From an uncultured Armatimonadota bacterium (GTDB lineage: Bacteria; Armatimonadota; Fimbriimonadia; Fimbriimonadales; Fimbriimonadaceae), in NCBI GenBank assembly GCA_903927025.1, contig CAIYLG010000008.1, positions 106,116-170,115 on the forward strand: 64,000 nt of DNA, written 5' to 3'. Made by a program: the position numbers and the translations under genes. The notes under the pieces were generated by a model. That model saw only the letters and a list, made by a program, of their open reading frames with translations, had not been told where the DNA came from and searched no databases. Below are positions 8,715 through 18,953 of this stretch, in pieces (the stretch's first letter is position 1; each line of letters starts with the position of its first letter).

Positions 8715-11700
8715 TCATCGTCGATCAGCAAAAACGGGAAGTACCAGGCCTCGGAACGCTGTCGAGCCTGCTGTTCGCAGGTCAAGCGTCACGCTCTTGG
8801 AGTTGAATCCGAGATTCAGCAGCGAGAAGTTGGCGGAGTTAATCGTGCCATCCACTTGCATGACTTCTCCCGAGAAAGGACTGTTCCCAACCGTGGCTCC
8901 GTAATAGCCGTTGACAATAAGGACCTCGCCGGAATCCAGCCTTCTTGCAAAAACGGCCCGGAGGTCCTTTGCGTTGGTGCCAGAAGGGACTAGGTTGAGG
9001 CCGACGGGAGTCTGGAAGATGTTTCGATAAACCTCGTTGGGCATCATCCAGTCCACGCCGAGAGATTGAGACGCGCCCTGAGTTGGGTCGTACTGCACTT
9101 CGTAGACGCCAGTGCCGTCTGCGACCATGATCGCAATCATCGTGGTTGAGGAACTAGCACCCAGTTGGAGGACCTTGGCAGTCACCGAGGTGAGGCCGTT
9201 CAGCCGATGGGCACCGCCTTTTCGGCGTACCGCAACCTGAGCGCCGTAAGTCGTGGACGTGTCAACAAGGTTGTCGAACGTGCCCGAATTAGGATCCCAG
9301 AACTGGGTCGCAGAGACGTCGGGGGTCGCGATTTCATTGAATACCGCCGCTCCGGCTGGGTTCAGAGGATCGTAGATCACGATGCCTCCGGTTCCATTGA
9401 GCGACTCGGCTGGGGCCGTTGGCGACGGCGAATCTAGGCCTGCGCCCACTCGGGTGGGAAGCGTGCCATTGATTCCGCAAACGTACACATAGTGTCCGCC
9501 GCTAGGTCCATTGCCGGGCATGAGAACTCGAGAGACGCTGCTGTAGGCATACTGGCGACCCGAGACCGAAGCCGGGCTGTGCCAAAGGAGCACACCAACC
9601 TGAGGAGCGCCAGCAACGGTGACCGGCTGGCCGACCTGCTGGGTGTTCGGGTTGTAGTAGAAGCGATCGATGACTTCCACCAGTCGCTTGTTGCCCGTAT
9701 CGGCAACAAGGTAGTGCTGCCAAAACTCATAGTTACTGATCTCGTTATCGCCAATCGAGACCGATGCCGCACCACCTGCAACGTTGACCACCGTGGTGTA
9801 GTACAGGGCGTCTCGCGGGCCGCTGAGCACGAGCGTTTCGCCAGGAGCGTAGCCACCAGGGGTAAACGTGGGGTCAAGCTGGAATCCAGTGATGGATCTC
9901 TGCTCGACGCCGTTCTTATCCATTGTCGCCACCCGGTTCGCACCGGCATCGGCAAACAGAATCGTGGACTCCCCAAGCTTATAAGCCTTCGTCGGACGGA
10001 TGAGCGGCTTGGTCACACCTGCGGTGTTGATGGCGCTCTGACCTGCACTCGTCGTGCTGCTTGTGGACCAGATCGGATTGCCGCTGGGGTCCATTTCAAG
10101 GATACGGCCCTCGTCGCAGATAAGGAAGTTGGACTTGGCAAACGTGTATAGCCCGGTATCGCCCCAGGCGGCCAGTGCGCCATCTCCGCCAATCGCACCA
10201 TACGCGCTTGTCGAAGTCGCGCTGAGCACAGTCTGATTGAGCTTGACTTTGAAGTCCTCAAAACTCGTCGCCGCCGAAATCTGGGGCCAGACCACGTTGG
10301 GGTCAGCCGTGAACGGAGCGGTCGAGTCGATGGTCCATAGCTGATTCAGCCAAGGTTGAGCCGCTAACGGGTGAAGCTGAGCCGCAGGTATCTGCGCGTT
10401 CACACCGTACATGAGACCGGTGAAGCCAGGAATACCGCCACTGTATGCGCCGTTCAGAACGCTATACAGGTACGAATCCACTCCAATGAAGACAGAGTTT
10501 CCAGTAACCAGCGGAGTGCCGCCGCCCGGGTAAGCGCCGTCAATAACGTGGAACCACTGAACAGGGTTCCATACCGAGCCGCCAACCGTGTCAGGGTAGA
10601 CCAACCGGTCAGGCGTTCCCGTCTGCCGGATGATCACGGGCTGGCTCAGGCTGATACAGTTGGTGATCTGCCCCTTCGTGGTATCCGCCAGAGTTGGGAA
10701 CGTGAGAATTCCCGTCGCGGCGTCATAGCTATAGAAGCCAGAACCCAAGACCGACTGCGACTCCGGAGCGGAGGTGATGCTGCTCTTGGCAAAATCAGAC
10801 TGGATGACCTGGAAGCCATCCGTCAGTGAACCCACGTTAATAGTCGCCGTTTGAGGCTCCGCATTGAGCGCCATCAAGATCGTCGCTGGAATCGAGTTGA
10901 TCGGAGCACCTGATGAGGTCGCCTTCTTCGCGGCGACGGTGATGAACACCTGACCGTTTCGAATCGCAGGCCCACCGCGAATCTCAAAGTTGGACAGCGC
11001 CGGGTTGCCCAGGAACATTGGAGCAAATTGCTGAACGATCGAGTCATGGTCCGACATCACTGCCGGCACTGTGACTTCAGTGGTCTGGTTCAGAATCGTG
11101 TTGTACTGGCCGTACAGCTCATACCGCATGATGCAGTTGAAGGAGCCAAAGCCCTGTTCACGGAAGCCATAGAGGCTAGCCCCAGGTCCGCCCGAAATCT
11201 TCTGCGTGCCGGAAGGCGCGGTTGAGTGAACCACGTAAGCGGTGCCCTGTGGTGAAAGTGCGACTGCGCCATTGATCACACGATCTGGCGTCATGGGCGT
11301 GTCAGGGAGGACCACGTGTCCACGCTCGACTTGGCTCAGCGCTCCCGCGGTGCTGTCTCCCCAGTCAATTGTGTAGTCCAGGCGGAAACCAGAGACGGTT
11401 GCCGGTAGGCCGGTAACGCCAGTCTTGAAGGCAAAGCTCAGAATGCCGCTTCCCAAGTTCTGGGGAGGCACATTGCTGAAGTAATTGGACATTTGAGCGT
11501 CAGTCCAAGGAGTTCCACTTGAATCCAAAACCGTGAGCTTTACCGCGCGGCTGCCCGTACCGGTATAGATCGGAAGGCTTCCGTGGAGGCTGGCACGCGT
11601 GGTGACCTGCAGAGCGGAAGACCCTGTGGTACCCGGAAGCGGGTCAACCTGGCTGGGGACTTCTCCGCGTGAACCGATCCAGATGCTGGAGAAACCTGCG

Positions 11701-13487
11701 GCGGCGTATGTCGAACCGTTCGGAGCGAACGGGACATACAGCACCTTGTCCAGGCCACCCGAGTTGTCATAGATCGGGATATATCCAACTGTCGGTCCAT
11801 AAGAGAACTCAGGGAAATTGACTGTGGAGTTGTTGCCACCGATCACGAACGCTCCGTTGGTGCTGGAGGAGTAGCCCTGAGTGGTATTGGAAACGTACTG
11901 GCCATGCTGAAGGTCAACAGCCCAGATCCGTCCTGACTTCTGCCCGTTCACCGTCTGGTTGTCGCAGATGTAGGCAACACCCTCATGAACGGTCGGTGCA
12001 AGCGGCAAACCCGTTAGCGAAAGATCCTGATCCGATGCACCTGATGGTGGCGCAATCGGAGTCGTCTGCTGTGGTGTGCTGAGCAGCGCTCCCGTGTTCG
12101 GATCGCGGGGCATCAAGTTGAAAATGTGGAGGGTGCCTGTAGCGTCCACCACAAGAACTTCATCCTGAGGCGTGCCAGCTGCGCTGCCTGGAACTTCAGC
12201 GCAAACGGGAGGACTCAGGGGCCCGGGAAGCTGACTGCTCTCCCAAATCTCATCGTATGGCTTGCCAACACTGTAATCCTGAAGCCCATCATCGGGGTTG
12301 CCATCCTCGTCAATATCCGTAATCGGGTTGGCATCAAACACCTTAACTTGGCCGTTTGTGGTGACGACGAGGAGACCCTTATAAAGGGTAGGAGTGTTGT
12401 TGCTCACACCCGCGGCGGTGAGGTTGGCAGCGATGTTCGAGTCGGCGATATTGGATCGCTGCAGGAGAGGCGGATTCAAGTCAATCGCGCTGCTGCTCAC
12501 TTTCCGGCTGCTGGAACCCTGCTGGCGAGATTCGCGAAGCATGCCCACCATATTTACGGCCAGTTTGGCGGCGACGAGGCCATCGGCAGCGAGGAACGGA
12601 TCCAAGCCAACAAAGCCTGTATTGAAAACATAGCTTCCGGTAAGCGAAGAGCGGTTCAGCGCAAGCGGCGAGCCGTTCGACGTCACAGCGACGACGCCTT
12701 CTCCGATTCGACCAACCATCATGTTCGGCTGAGAACCTACGAAGCTCACACCCTGAAGGAGGTTAAAGTCGTTGAGAGTGCCGCCGCCAAGATTCGTCAT
12801 CGTCAGCGTCGGGCTGGTTAAGATGTTGGAGCCGCCTCGGTTCAACAGATACACGTCCGACGAATTCAGGGCGTGAATCGAATTCATCAGCGAGTTCGTA
12901 AAGTCGGTTTGGTAAAGCCCTCCGCCGCTAATGATGTTGAACGGGAACGGGAAGCTGTTGAATAGGTCGAGTCCAGGGGAACTGCTGATGCTGGAACCGT
13001 CTATCCAAAGCACACCGCCGCCATCCACAAACCTTCGCAGGCGGTTCTGCTGAAGCGGAGAAAGCTGAGCCAGATATCGCGGCGACATCATCAAGAAGTC
13101 GTAGTTGGCCAGTTGAGTATCGGAGGTCTGGCTAAGGATGACTTCCCAGTAAGCCGCATTGCGCTTCGAGATCGGTGTCCCGACTGCTGGCGTATTGGAG
13201 GGGTCAATCTGGAGCCATCGAGTCTGAATCGATGGGGTTACCCTTGAGGGCGCAAACGGATTGTAGAAATTCCAACCCGCTGGCTTCACAGTGGTCGCCG
13301 AATCCAAGTTATACAGCGCGTAAGGCGCATAGTCCACCGGCACACCGGCGAGACTCGGCTTGGAAGAGTCGAGAATCACGATGCCCGCCCGGATATTTTG
13401 GGCGCGCTGAGCGAATGTCTGGGGTCCCGCTAACGCAGAAGCCGCGGTTGCGGCGAGCGCGACAAGACCGATCAGGCGACCAAGCAT
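8715..13487 (-). CDS. Large secreted beta-propeller protein, second PilY1-like candidate
   Basis: About 1590 residues with a Sec signal peptide (MLGRLIGLVALAATAASALAG). Residues about 30-330 resemble a glutamine-amidotransferase-like fold of the DUF4159/DUF4350 kind: YDFLMMSPRYLAQLSP, then LRRFVDGGGVLWIDG. The rest carries propeller-type repeats such as GLLVVTTNGQVKVFDANP, EVLVVDATGTLHIFN, FLICDEGRILEMDPSGNP and HYLVADTGNKRLVEV. A calcium-loop-like DIDEDGNPDDG occurs near residue 391-401, directly after a propeller strand, as calcium loops do in PilY1. The ATG at 13487 is one base after the stop of the PilX-like gene and has a GAGG site; a longer reading from 13562 would add 25 residues with no signal peptide at the front. 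No enzymatic motif is visible. Probably surface or pilus associated. Confidence 0.83.
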   Translation of the reverse strand: MLGRLIGLVALAATAASALAGPQTFAQRAQNIRAGIVILDSSKPSLAGVPVDYAPYALYNLDSATTVKPAGWNFYNPFAPSRVTPSIQTRWLQIDPSNTPAVGTPISKRNAAYWEVILSQTSDTQLANYDFLMMSPRYLAQLSPLQQNRLRRFVDGGGVLWIDGSSISSSPGLDLFNSFPFPFNIISGGGLYQTDFTNSLMNSIHALNSSDVYLLNRGGSNILTSPTLTMTNLGGGTLNDFNLLQGVSFVGSQPNMMVGRIGEGVVAVTSNGSPLALNRSSLTGSYVFNTGFVGLDPFLAADGLVAAKLAVNMVGMLRESRQQGSSSRKVSSSAIDLNPPLLQRSNIADSNIAANLTAAGVSNNTPTLYKGLLVVTTNGQVKVFDANPITDIDEDGNPDDGLQDYSVGKPYDEIWESSQLPGPLSPPVCAEVPGSAAGTPQDEVLVVDATGTLHIFNLMPRDPNTGALLSTPQQTTPIAPPSGASDQDLSLTGLPLAPTVHEGVAYICDNQTVNGQKSGRIWAVDLQHGQYVSNTTQGYSSSTNGAFVIGGNNSTVNFPEFSYGPTVGYIPIYDNSGGLDKVLYVPFAPNGSTYAAAGFSSIWIGSRGEVPSQVDPLPGTTGSSALQVTTRASLHGSLPIYTGTGSRAVKLTVLDSSGTPWTDAQMSNYFSNVPPQNLGSGILSFAFKTGVTGLPATVSGFRLDYTIDWGDSTAGALSQVERGHVVLPDTPMTPDRVINGAVALSPQGTAYVVHSTAPSGTQKISGGPGASLYGFREQGFGSFNCIMRYELYGQYNTILNQTTEVTVPAVMSDHDSIVQQFAPMFLGNPALSNFEIRGGPAIRNGQVFITVAAKKATSSGAPINSIPATILMALNAEPQTATINVGSLTDGFQVIQSDFAKSSITSAPESQSVLGSGFYSYDAATGILTFPTLADTTKGQITNCISLSQPVIIRQTGTPDRLVYPDTVGGSVWNPVQWFHVIDGAYPGGGTPLVTGNSVFIGVDSYLYSVLNGAYSGGIPGFTGLMYGVNAQIPAAQLHPLAAQPWLNQLWTIDSTAPFTADPNVVWPQISAATSFEDFKVKLNQTVLSATSTSAYGAIGGDGALAAWGDTGLYTFAKSNFLICDEGRILEMDPSGNPIWSTSSTTSAGQSAINTAGVTKPLIRPTKAYKLGESTILFADAGANRVATMDKNGVEQRSITGFQLDPTFTPGGYAPGETLVLSGPRDALYYTTVVNVAGGAASVSIGDNEISNYEFWQHYLVADTGNKRLVEVIDRFYYNPNTQQVGQPVTVAGAPQVGVLLWHSPASVSGRQYAYSSVSRVLMPGNGPSGGHYVYVCGINGTLPTRVGAGLDSPSPTAPAESLNGTGGIVIYDPLNPAGAAVFNEIATPDVSATQFWDPNSGTFDNLVDTSTTYGAQVAVRRKGGAHRLNGLTSVTAKVLQLGASSSTTMIAIMVADGTGVYEVQYDPTQGASQSLGVDWMMPNEVYRNIFQTPVGLNLVPSGTNAKDLRAVFARRLDSGEVLIVNGYYGATVGNSPFSGEVMQVDGTINSANFSLLNLGFNSKSVTLDLRTAGSTAFRGLVLPVFADRR

Positions 13488-13488
13488 C

Positions 13489-16400
13489 TTAATGCACCTC
13501 TCCAAAGTAGGCAAGAACAGGGCTGACTGGCAGCCTCGGTAGAGGCGGCAGCGGCCGTCCATAAGAATCAGTTCGAATCAGGGTTGAGGTGCTGTTGTCC
13601 GTCACAAATCCGCTGGATCGTGCCGTGGACAGCGCCGGGTCGTAAGTGATGATCAGGTTCGGGACGATGCTGCCCGAGTTTGCGTTGACCGTGTATCCAG
13701 CCGGAACGTGTGATCCAGGGATCACGAATCCAGTGGCGGCAAAGTCGCCGGGAATCCATCCCCACTTCTTCATCCACTCCGCCTGAACCGAGGCGGGAGG
13801 TGGCATGTTCTCACTGACCGCACCGGAAATCACAACTCGTACATCGAGCGGTTCGCCGTAGAACGGCATCACCGGGGAAGCGCCAAAGTTCTCAAGACGA
13901 ATCGCGTCGCGCTCCGGCTTGGTTCCCGCGCTGGCAATATAGGCGGAACGAGTGTCGTTTGGATCTGGATTGAACCAAGGCCCAGGAATCACGAAGAAGG
14001 AACCCTCTTCGGCGTACATGGAAGCCTGAATCTGAATATCGTGGGGCGCCAGAGCGAGCCGACCGACCATGTAGGTGTTGGTCGGGACGCTGTCCAGTTG
14101 AATCGGCCGAACCAGAAGCTCGTTCAATCCCTGGGTAAACAGGCTATAGGTGCCAGTGTTGCCCGAGGCTACGATGCTTTGGCCATCCGAAGAAACTGTT
14201 GCCGTGCTTGAGTCGATCAGGGGGAACGATGTCTGCTCGAAGAGCGAGTACCTCTGGTAGGTTTCCTCACCGAGTCCATATTCCGGAATCGTCGTGGTCA
14301 CGCCAGGGATAAAGGCAGAGGCCGCATTATCGGTTCTGGCGAACATGTACTGCGTGCTGCCACCCGCACCGTAGTTGAGATCCCAAGTAAAGAACGTATT
14401 GTTCGCGGCACCGTTGGCCATCGTGTGAGCAATCAGCACGCTGGTAGGGATCTTGGTGGAGGAACTGCCGTACTCCGCGTAATCAAACTCGTAGGGTCGA
14501 GTCGTGCTCGGGTTGTTCGCTGTCGCCGTCGGTCCGTTCGGGTCTCGGGCAAAGTCAAAGTCGAACGCGATCGGGTTGTTTGGGTCTGCCTGAATCGCGT
14601 TGAATCCGTTTGAATTCGGCGCGTCGGCAAACGGGGTGATCGCCTGGTTGGGAGCTGGCGCCACGAACTGAGTCGTATTGACGGCAACGTAATCCTTGGC
14701 CATCAGCATCATCATCGACTTCGAAGGTCGCGTAATCATCTGGCCCAGGGAATAGCCTTCGCCAACCTGGAGTCCGTTGGAACGGATTCCCTTGAGGATG
14801 CTTCCTTCCACATAGATGGTTGCATTGGAAACGAGGGTGATCTGAACATCGGTGGGGATGATTCCCTTCACTCGTGCGTTGCCAGCGAAGTAGATCACTC
14901 CGTTGAATACGGGGCCCTTATCAAAATCCGTTGGGCCAAGGTTGGCGCTGATATTGATCGGGTTGGTGGGGTTGCCGACGCTGGAAGGCGTGAACGAGTT
15001 TACGATATGGCGCTGTCCATCGGTGCCTAGACCGATGCGGTAGCGAATGAACGGGTTGCCTGTATCGGTGCCATCAGCATAGTGCCAGTTCTTTTCAGCC
15101 TGTGGCACATTGGCCATAGATGACCGCTGAATGGTAAATCCGTCATCGAGGCCCTCGAACAGCGAACCCATAGGGACATAAAGGTAGCCCTGCCAACCGG
15201 AGTTCATTTCTCCGTTGTTGGGGTTCAGCCAGTCGTAGATGAGCGATACCTGGGTGCCTGTGTTCTGTCGTCCCGCTTCGTCGGAAGGGGTCTGCACATC
15301 GGACGGATTGTAGACATAGACGCCGGCGCCGTGTCCGTAGAGGCCCGTATTGCCGTTCCCAATTTGGACTCCGCTACCAGCCGACATTAAAACGTATCGG
15401 TTCTCGCCGGTATCGGGGTCGGTGAGCTCCATCGAAGGAACACCCTTGCCACCTACGCCGCGTGGGATGCCGTTGAGGTCAGGCTGGCCGTTGCCATCTC
15501 GGAAAACTCCACCGATCGTATTGAACAGACCACTCTGCGAATCCAGGCTGAGGCTTCCACCTTCGCTTAGGGTTCTCAGCTGCGCTGCGTTCCAAGTACC
15601 GTCAGGAAGGATGTCTCGAAGAACGATGTTTAGCTGACCGCCGTTGTAGTTCAGAGAGCCGTTGGGCTGGTCACCCTTTACAGAGCCAGCAACGTCGAAC
15701 TGATCGCCCAGATAGCGATTGATGTCTAGCACAACGTTTCCATGGATCACCACCGAAGCGTTGGAGAACATTGAACCGCCGGTCTCAATCTGTCCAGCTG
15801 GCGATGGAATCGCGCCGACGTTGTACATCGCCTGAGTTCCGCCCAACTGATAAGTGAGTCCAGTGGAGGAGTTGAGTGCAAATGAGCTTGACGAAACCGT
15901 CGAGTTTCCGTAAATCGCGCCCAGTTCGGCAGGAACACCGATGTCAGCAGCTCGAGTGACGTTGTACTTGTTCGAGATGAAGCGAGCGGACTCAATGATT
16001 CCGATCGAAACAAAGGCCCGGTTCACCTGAGAGAACGGATACTTAGATTCGGACTGCTTCATCTGCCCAAGCGCCGTCCGGAAGCTTGGCTCGTCCAAGA
16101 AGTTCTGGAACTGGATCGGGTTGGCTGTGTTCTGGGTGGTCGGGTCATTGATGCTGACCAGTCCTTCGCGTCCAACCGACTCAATGATAATGTAATTGCG
16201 CGCGAGGCCAGGCTGGCGGAGTGGGCCAACGGGGCTGTTGCTGAAAATATTGGCGTCGCTAGGTGCGTATCGCACTCGAACGAGCGATCTTCCGTTGAGG
16301 TACTGCACTCGGAAGAAGGGACCGAGTCCATCAGGTCCGCCCAGATCGATCTGCAAAGAACCAGGAACGAACGGCAGACTTTGGCCACCGCTTGTCTTTG

Positions 16401-16716
16401 CGGCTGGACGCAGATAATAAAGGTCCGGGTCCGAGGAGGCATTGGTGGTTCCCAGGAAAGTCTGCGTACCGCGCCAGTCTGCACCAAGCTGGCTCGCTAG
16501 AAGCTGAGCGTGAGCGTAGCGGATACCCGCCTCTGAGAGGTCGTTAGCCGCCGACCGGTTGCCCATGTTGTAGGACGTCTTCGAGTTCTTGTCGATGATG
16601 CCCAAGAACACGATGCCCAAGATGAGCAGGATTCCCAGCACGACAAGGGCGATGATAATCGTCTGCCCGCGCTGTCGCATTCTGCTGGCCATCGAAGTCG
16701 TTGGTTTCATGTTCAT
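13489..16716 (-). CDS. PilX-like minor prepilin, very large
   Basis: About 1075 residues. The N-terminus reads RMRQRGQTIIIALVVLGILL, a basic leader and one hydrophobic helix, followed by NRSAANDLSEAGIRYAHAQ. That arrangement is the PilX/GspK-type N-terminus, in which the family member caps the minor-pilin complex. Usual PilX is under 200 residues and GspK about 320, so roughly 750 or more residues of beta-rich exported domain are added here, with no recognised family. The TGATG stop-start overlap with the PilW-like gene supports the ATG at 16716 rather than a GTG at 16719. The next gene, the 1590-residue propeller protein, begins one base after this stop, so the products are probably made together. 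Confidence 0.82.
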   Translation of the reverse strand: MNMKPTTSMASRMRQRGQTIIIALVVLGILLILGIVFLGIIDKNSKTSYNMGNRSAANDLSEAGIRYAHAQLLASQLGADWRGTQTFLGTTNASSDPDLYYLRPAAKTSGGQSLPFVPGSLQIDLGGPDGLGPFFRVQYLNGRSLVRVRYAPSDANIFSNSPVGPLRQPGLARNYIIIESVGREGLVSINDPTTQNTANPIQFQNFLDEPSFRTALGQMKQSESKYPFSQVNRAFVSIGIIESARFISNKYNVTRAADIGVPAELGAIYGNSTVSSSSFALNSSTGLTYQLGGTQAMYNVGAIPSPAGQIETGGSMFSNASVVIHGNVVLDINRYLGDQFDVAGSVKGDQPNGSLNYNGGQLNIVLRDILPDGTWNAAQLRTLSEGGSLSLDSQSGLFNTIGGVFRDGNGQPDLNGIPRGVGGKGVPSMELTDPDTGENRYVLMSAGSGVQIGNGNTGLYGHGAGVYVYNPSDVQTPSDEAGRQNTGTQVSLIYDWLNPNNGEMNSGWQGYLYVPMGSLFEGLDDGFTIQRSSMANVPQAEKNWHYADGTDTGNPFIRYRIGLGTDGQRHIVNSFTPSSVGNPTNPINISANLGPTDFDKGPVFNGVIYFAGNARVKGIIPTDVQITLVSNATIYVEGSILKGIRSNGLQVGEGYSLGQMITRPSKSMMMLMAKDYVAVNTTQFVAPAPNQAITPFADAPNSNGFNAIQADPNNPIAFDFDFARDPNGPTATANNPSTTRPYEFDYAEYGSSSTKIPTSVLIAHTMANGAANNTFFTWDLNYGAGGSTQYMFARTDNAASAFIPGVTTTIPEYGLGEETYQRYSLFEQTSFPLIDSSTATVSSDGQSIVASGNTGTYSLFTQGLNELLVRPIQLDSVPTNTYMVGRLALAPHDIQIQASMYAEEGSFFVIPGPWFNPDPNDTRSAYIASAGTKPERDAIRLENFGASPVMPFYGEPLDVRVVISGAVSENMPPPASVQAEWMKKWGWIPGDFAATGFVIPGSHVPAGYTVNANSGSIVPNLIITYDPALSTARSSGFVTDNSTSTLIRTDSYGRPLPPLPRLPVSPVLAYFGEVH

Positions 16717-18953
16717 CACCGAATCACGTTCCTCACGCTTGCAGTCGCCTTAACCGTGGCGGTCTGCGGGTTGGGAATATTGGTCGTCTGCGGATAGTTG
16801 CGAATCGTCAGCTGCACCGAGATGAGCTGCCGAGTGTCGTAGTCCACCGCAAACACGTCGCTCGCATTCACTCCAGCCGGCACGTTTGCACCGCTGCCGT
16901 TGAACTGGAAGCGATAGGACACTTGGAACTGGCCGAACGGAATCGGATAGTTCGGATCCGAATTGAGCTTGATGTACCCCTTCTTGAAGCGAGGCTGAAT
17001 CAGCGCGCTACAGAAGTTGGTGCCATCGTAAACACCCGGCTTAAATCCGGCGAGCTGCGATGGGGAAAGGCCAAGAAGCGCATAGTCTGCGGGCTCAGGC
17101 TGGTCCGTATAGTTGATTGAATACTGGTTGGGCCCAGGATTGTGCGTCGTTCGCACATACCGAACCGTATTGCCCTGGTTGGGCCCAGGAAGCTGATCGG
17201 GTCCGTAGACCACTTCGCTGCCGGGAACGATCGTGCACTTCGCGAATCCGCTCACTGGACTCAGTGGGCTTGCTGTGCCGTCGCCGTTCGGCGTGACTCG
17301 CAAGTCAATGTGTCGCTCTGGAGTGATGTTTGGAGCGTTGATCGCCACCCAGTTGAACAGTTCATTGATCGTCTGGAAGGCTGGATCGTAAAAGTTGCCG
17401 TTGATGACGTAAGTGCTGCCGGCGAGAACTCGATTAGGGTCCTGGATCGGCGAATACACCGAAAGCGCGTCAGGGCTCGACAGAACGGAAGGCAGGTTCT
17501 GAGGGTTGCTGGCGGGAGGAGACTGGCTGGGGTCTCCAACCTCGGAGATATTGAAGCTGGTGACAAGCGCGCCCTTTGCCGTGTTCATGTCGAACGGAAC
17601 AAACAGATTGCGAATGTTCTGATTCTCGAGCCAGAGAGACCGATTGTTGGCGGCATTGATCGCCTGGGTGAACGGGTAGAGCCCTGAATTGGCGCTCACA
17701 TAGTCATAGGTGAAGATGTCAAAGCATTCTTGACCTGAGTTGTAGTCCGTTTGAGACACGCTTGGGTCGTAGAAGTAGACGCTATAACCAGGAGGGGCGC
17801 CTGATTTTCCATTCGAAGGGTCGTTTCTTCCAACGAAATACTGGTTAAAGCCGCTTGCACTTCCAGCAGGAGCCCAGCCCTGGGGCCAAACTCGCGCAAT
17901 CTGGTTGGTCCACAGTCCGTATTGAGTTCTGTAGACGTCTGGCCCAATCGCCGCACCATTATTGGTTTCCTCACCCTGGCGAGAAGCTACCTGGCCCATC
18001 GCGGGGTCGTTGCTCATGTGGCTCGGGCGGAATTGGATGAGCGGCACGATGAGTGGGGCGTCACCAGAGTAGGTCACCTGGTGAGAGAACTTATCGTAAA
18101 CCGGCTGGATCATGTCGTAGCGGTTGATCTCAGTCTGGATGACAGCATGGGTCTGCCAGTTCTGAATGATCGTCTTCTTGTTGGGATAGGCGTTATCCCA
18201 AAGGAAGAACCGAGGATCGTCAAAGTTTGTGATGACGGTGTCCGTGACCGGGTCTGACAAGAAATAGGTTGGATTGGGTCTCCATCGGCTTGATATATCG
18301 CCGTTAGAGCCAGTACCAGCTCGGTAGATATAGGGCTGAAATTCGACTCGGTACAGCACGAACAGGTTGTCTCTGGAGCCGCTTCGGCCCATCAAGATGC
18401 CGTCGTACGGGTTGTTGTATGCGTTGAATGGGTCTCTGAGCCCGACAAAATATCGAACCACCGTAGAACCAGGCGCAACCGGCAACACAGGCTGACCGCG
18501 AGGGGCGAGCAGCGTTGGGTCAATAAATCCGTTATTTGGGTTCTTGTACTGCCCAGGTGACTGGGAGTAGTCGCCCTCTGCCGGCTTGACGATGTCGAGC
18601 TTCACGTAAGGCAGCACGACTTCGATTAGCGTAGGATTGGGATTAGACTGGCTTCCAATCTTGGGGACCTTCACGATGAGCGAGTTCGCTAGGACCGAAG
18701 CGGGGTTGCCGTTAAGCGTCGTGGCAACCACGTTCTGAGTGTTGCGAACCGAAGCGGCATTGCCGATCTCACGTGCGATTCGATCTGCCACGATCCGAGC
18801 GCGATCCTGTGCATCGCTGAACGCCTGGGCGGAGCGTGTGAAGTTGAACGTCTGAAAAACAGGAACAACGATAATCGTGAGGAGGACGACCGAAATCGCC
18901 ATCACGGTTAGAAGCTCAATCAGTGTGAAGCCGCTTTTGGAAAGTCGTCTCAT
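16716..18953 (-). CDS. PilW-like minor prepilin, enlarged
   Basis: 745 residues. The N-terminus MRRLSKSGFTLIELLTVMAI is a textbook class III prepilin signal: short basic leader, Gly before the cut, Phe at +1 and Glu at +5, then a hydrophobic helix. The following AQDRARIVADRIAREIGNA region matches PilW/GspJ pseudopilins. Those are usually 200-350 residues, so the globular part here is greatly extended. PilD encoded upstream should process it. The start codon overlaps the PilV-like stop as ATGA. The C-terminal half is beta-rich and unrecognised, with the strand pair KGYIKLNSD ... QFQVSYRFQ. Confidence 0.87.
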   Translation of the reverse strand: MRRLSKSGFTLIELLTVMAISVVLLTIIVVPVFQTFNFTRSAQAFSDAQDRARIVADRIAREIGNAASVRNTQNVVATTLNGNPASVLANSLIVKVPKIGSQSNPNPTLIEVVLPYVKLDIVKPAEGDYSQSPGQYKNPNNGFIDPTLLAPRGQPVLPVAPGSTVVRYFVGLRDPFNAYNNPYDGILMGRSGSRDNLFVLYRVEFQPYIYRAGTGSNGDISSRWRPNPTYFLSDPVTDTVITNFDDPRFFLWDNAYPNKKTIIQNWQTHAVIQTEINRYDMIQPVYDKFSHQVTYSGDAPLIVPLIQFRPSHMSNDPAMGQVASRQGEETNNGAAIGPDVYRTQYGLWTNQIARVWPQGWAPAGSASGFNQYFVGRNDPSNGKSGAPPGYSVYFYDPSVSQTDYNSGQECFDIFTYDYVSANSGLYPFTQAINAANNRSLWLENQNIRNLFVPFDMNTAKGALVTSFNISEVGDPSQSPPASNPQNLPSVLSSPDALSVYSPIQDPNRVLAGSTYVINGNFYDPAFQTINELFNWVAINAPNITPERHIDLRVTPNGDGTASPLSPVSGFAKCTIVPGSEVVYGPDQLPGPNQGNTVRYVRTTHNPGPNQYSINYTDQPEPADYALLGLSPSQLAGFKPGVYDGTNFCSALIQPRFKKGYIKLNSDPNYPIPFGQFQVSYRFQFNGSGANVPAGVNASDVFAVDYDTRQLISVQLTIRNYPQTTNIPNPQTATVKATASVRNVIR

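Noticed and set aside
13560..13590. A T-loop-like GTTCGAATC string suggesting a tRNA
   Set aside because: It lies within the PilX-like coding region and no cloverleaf can be formed around it.
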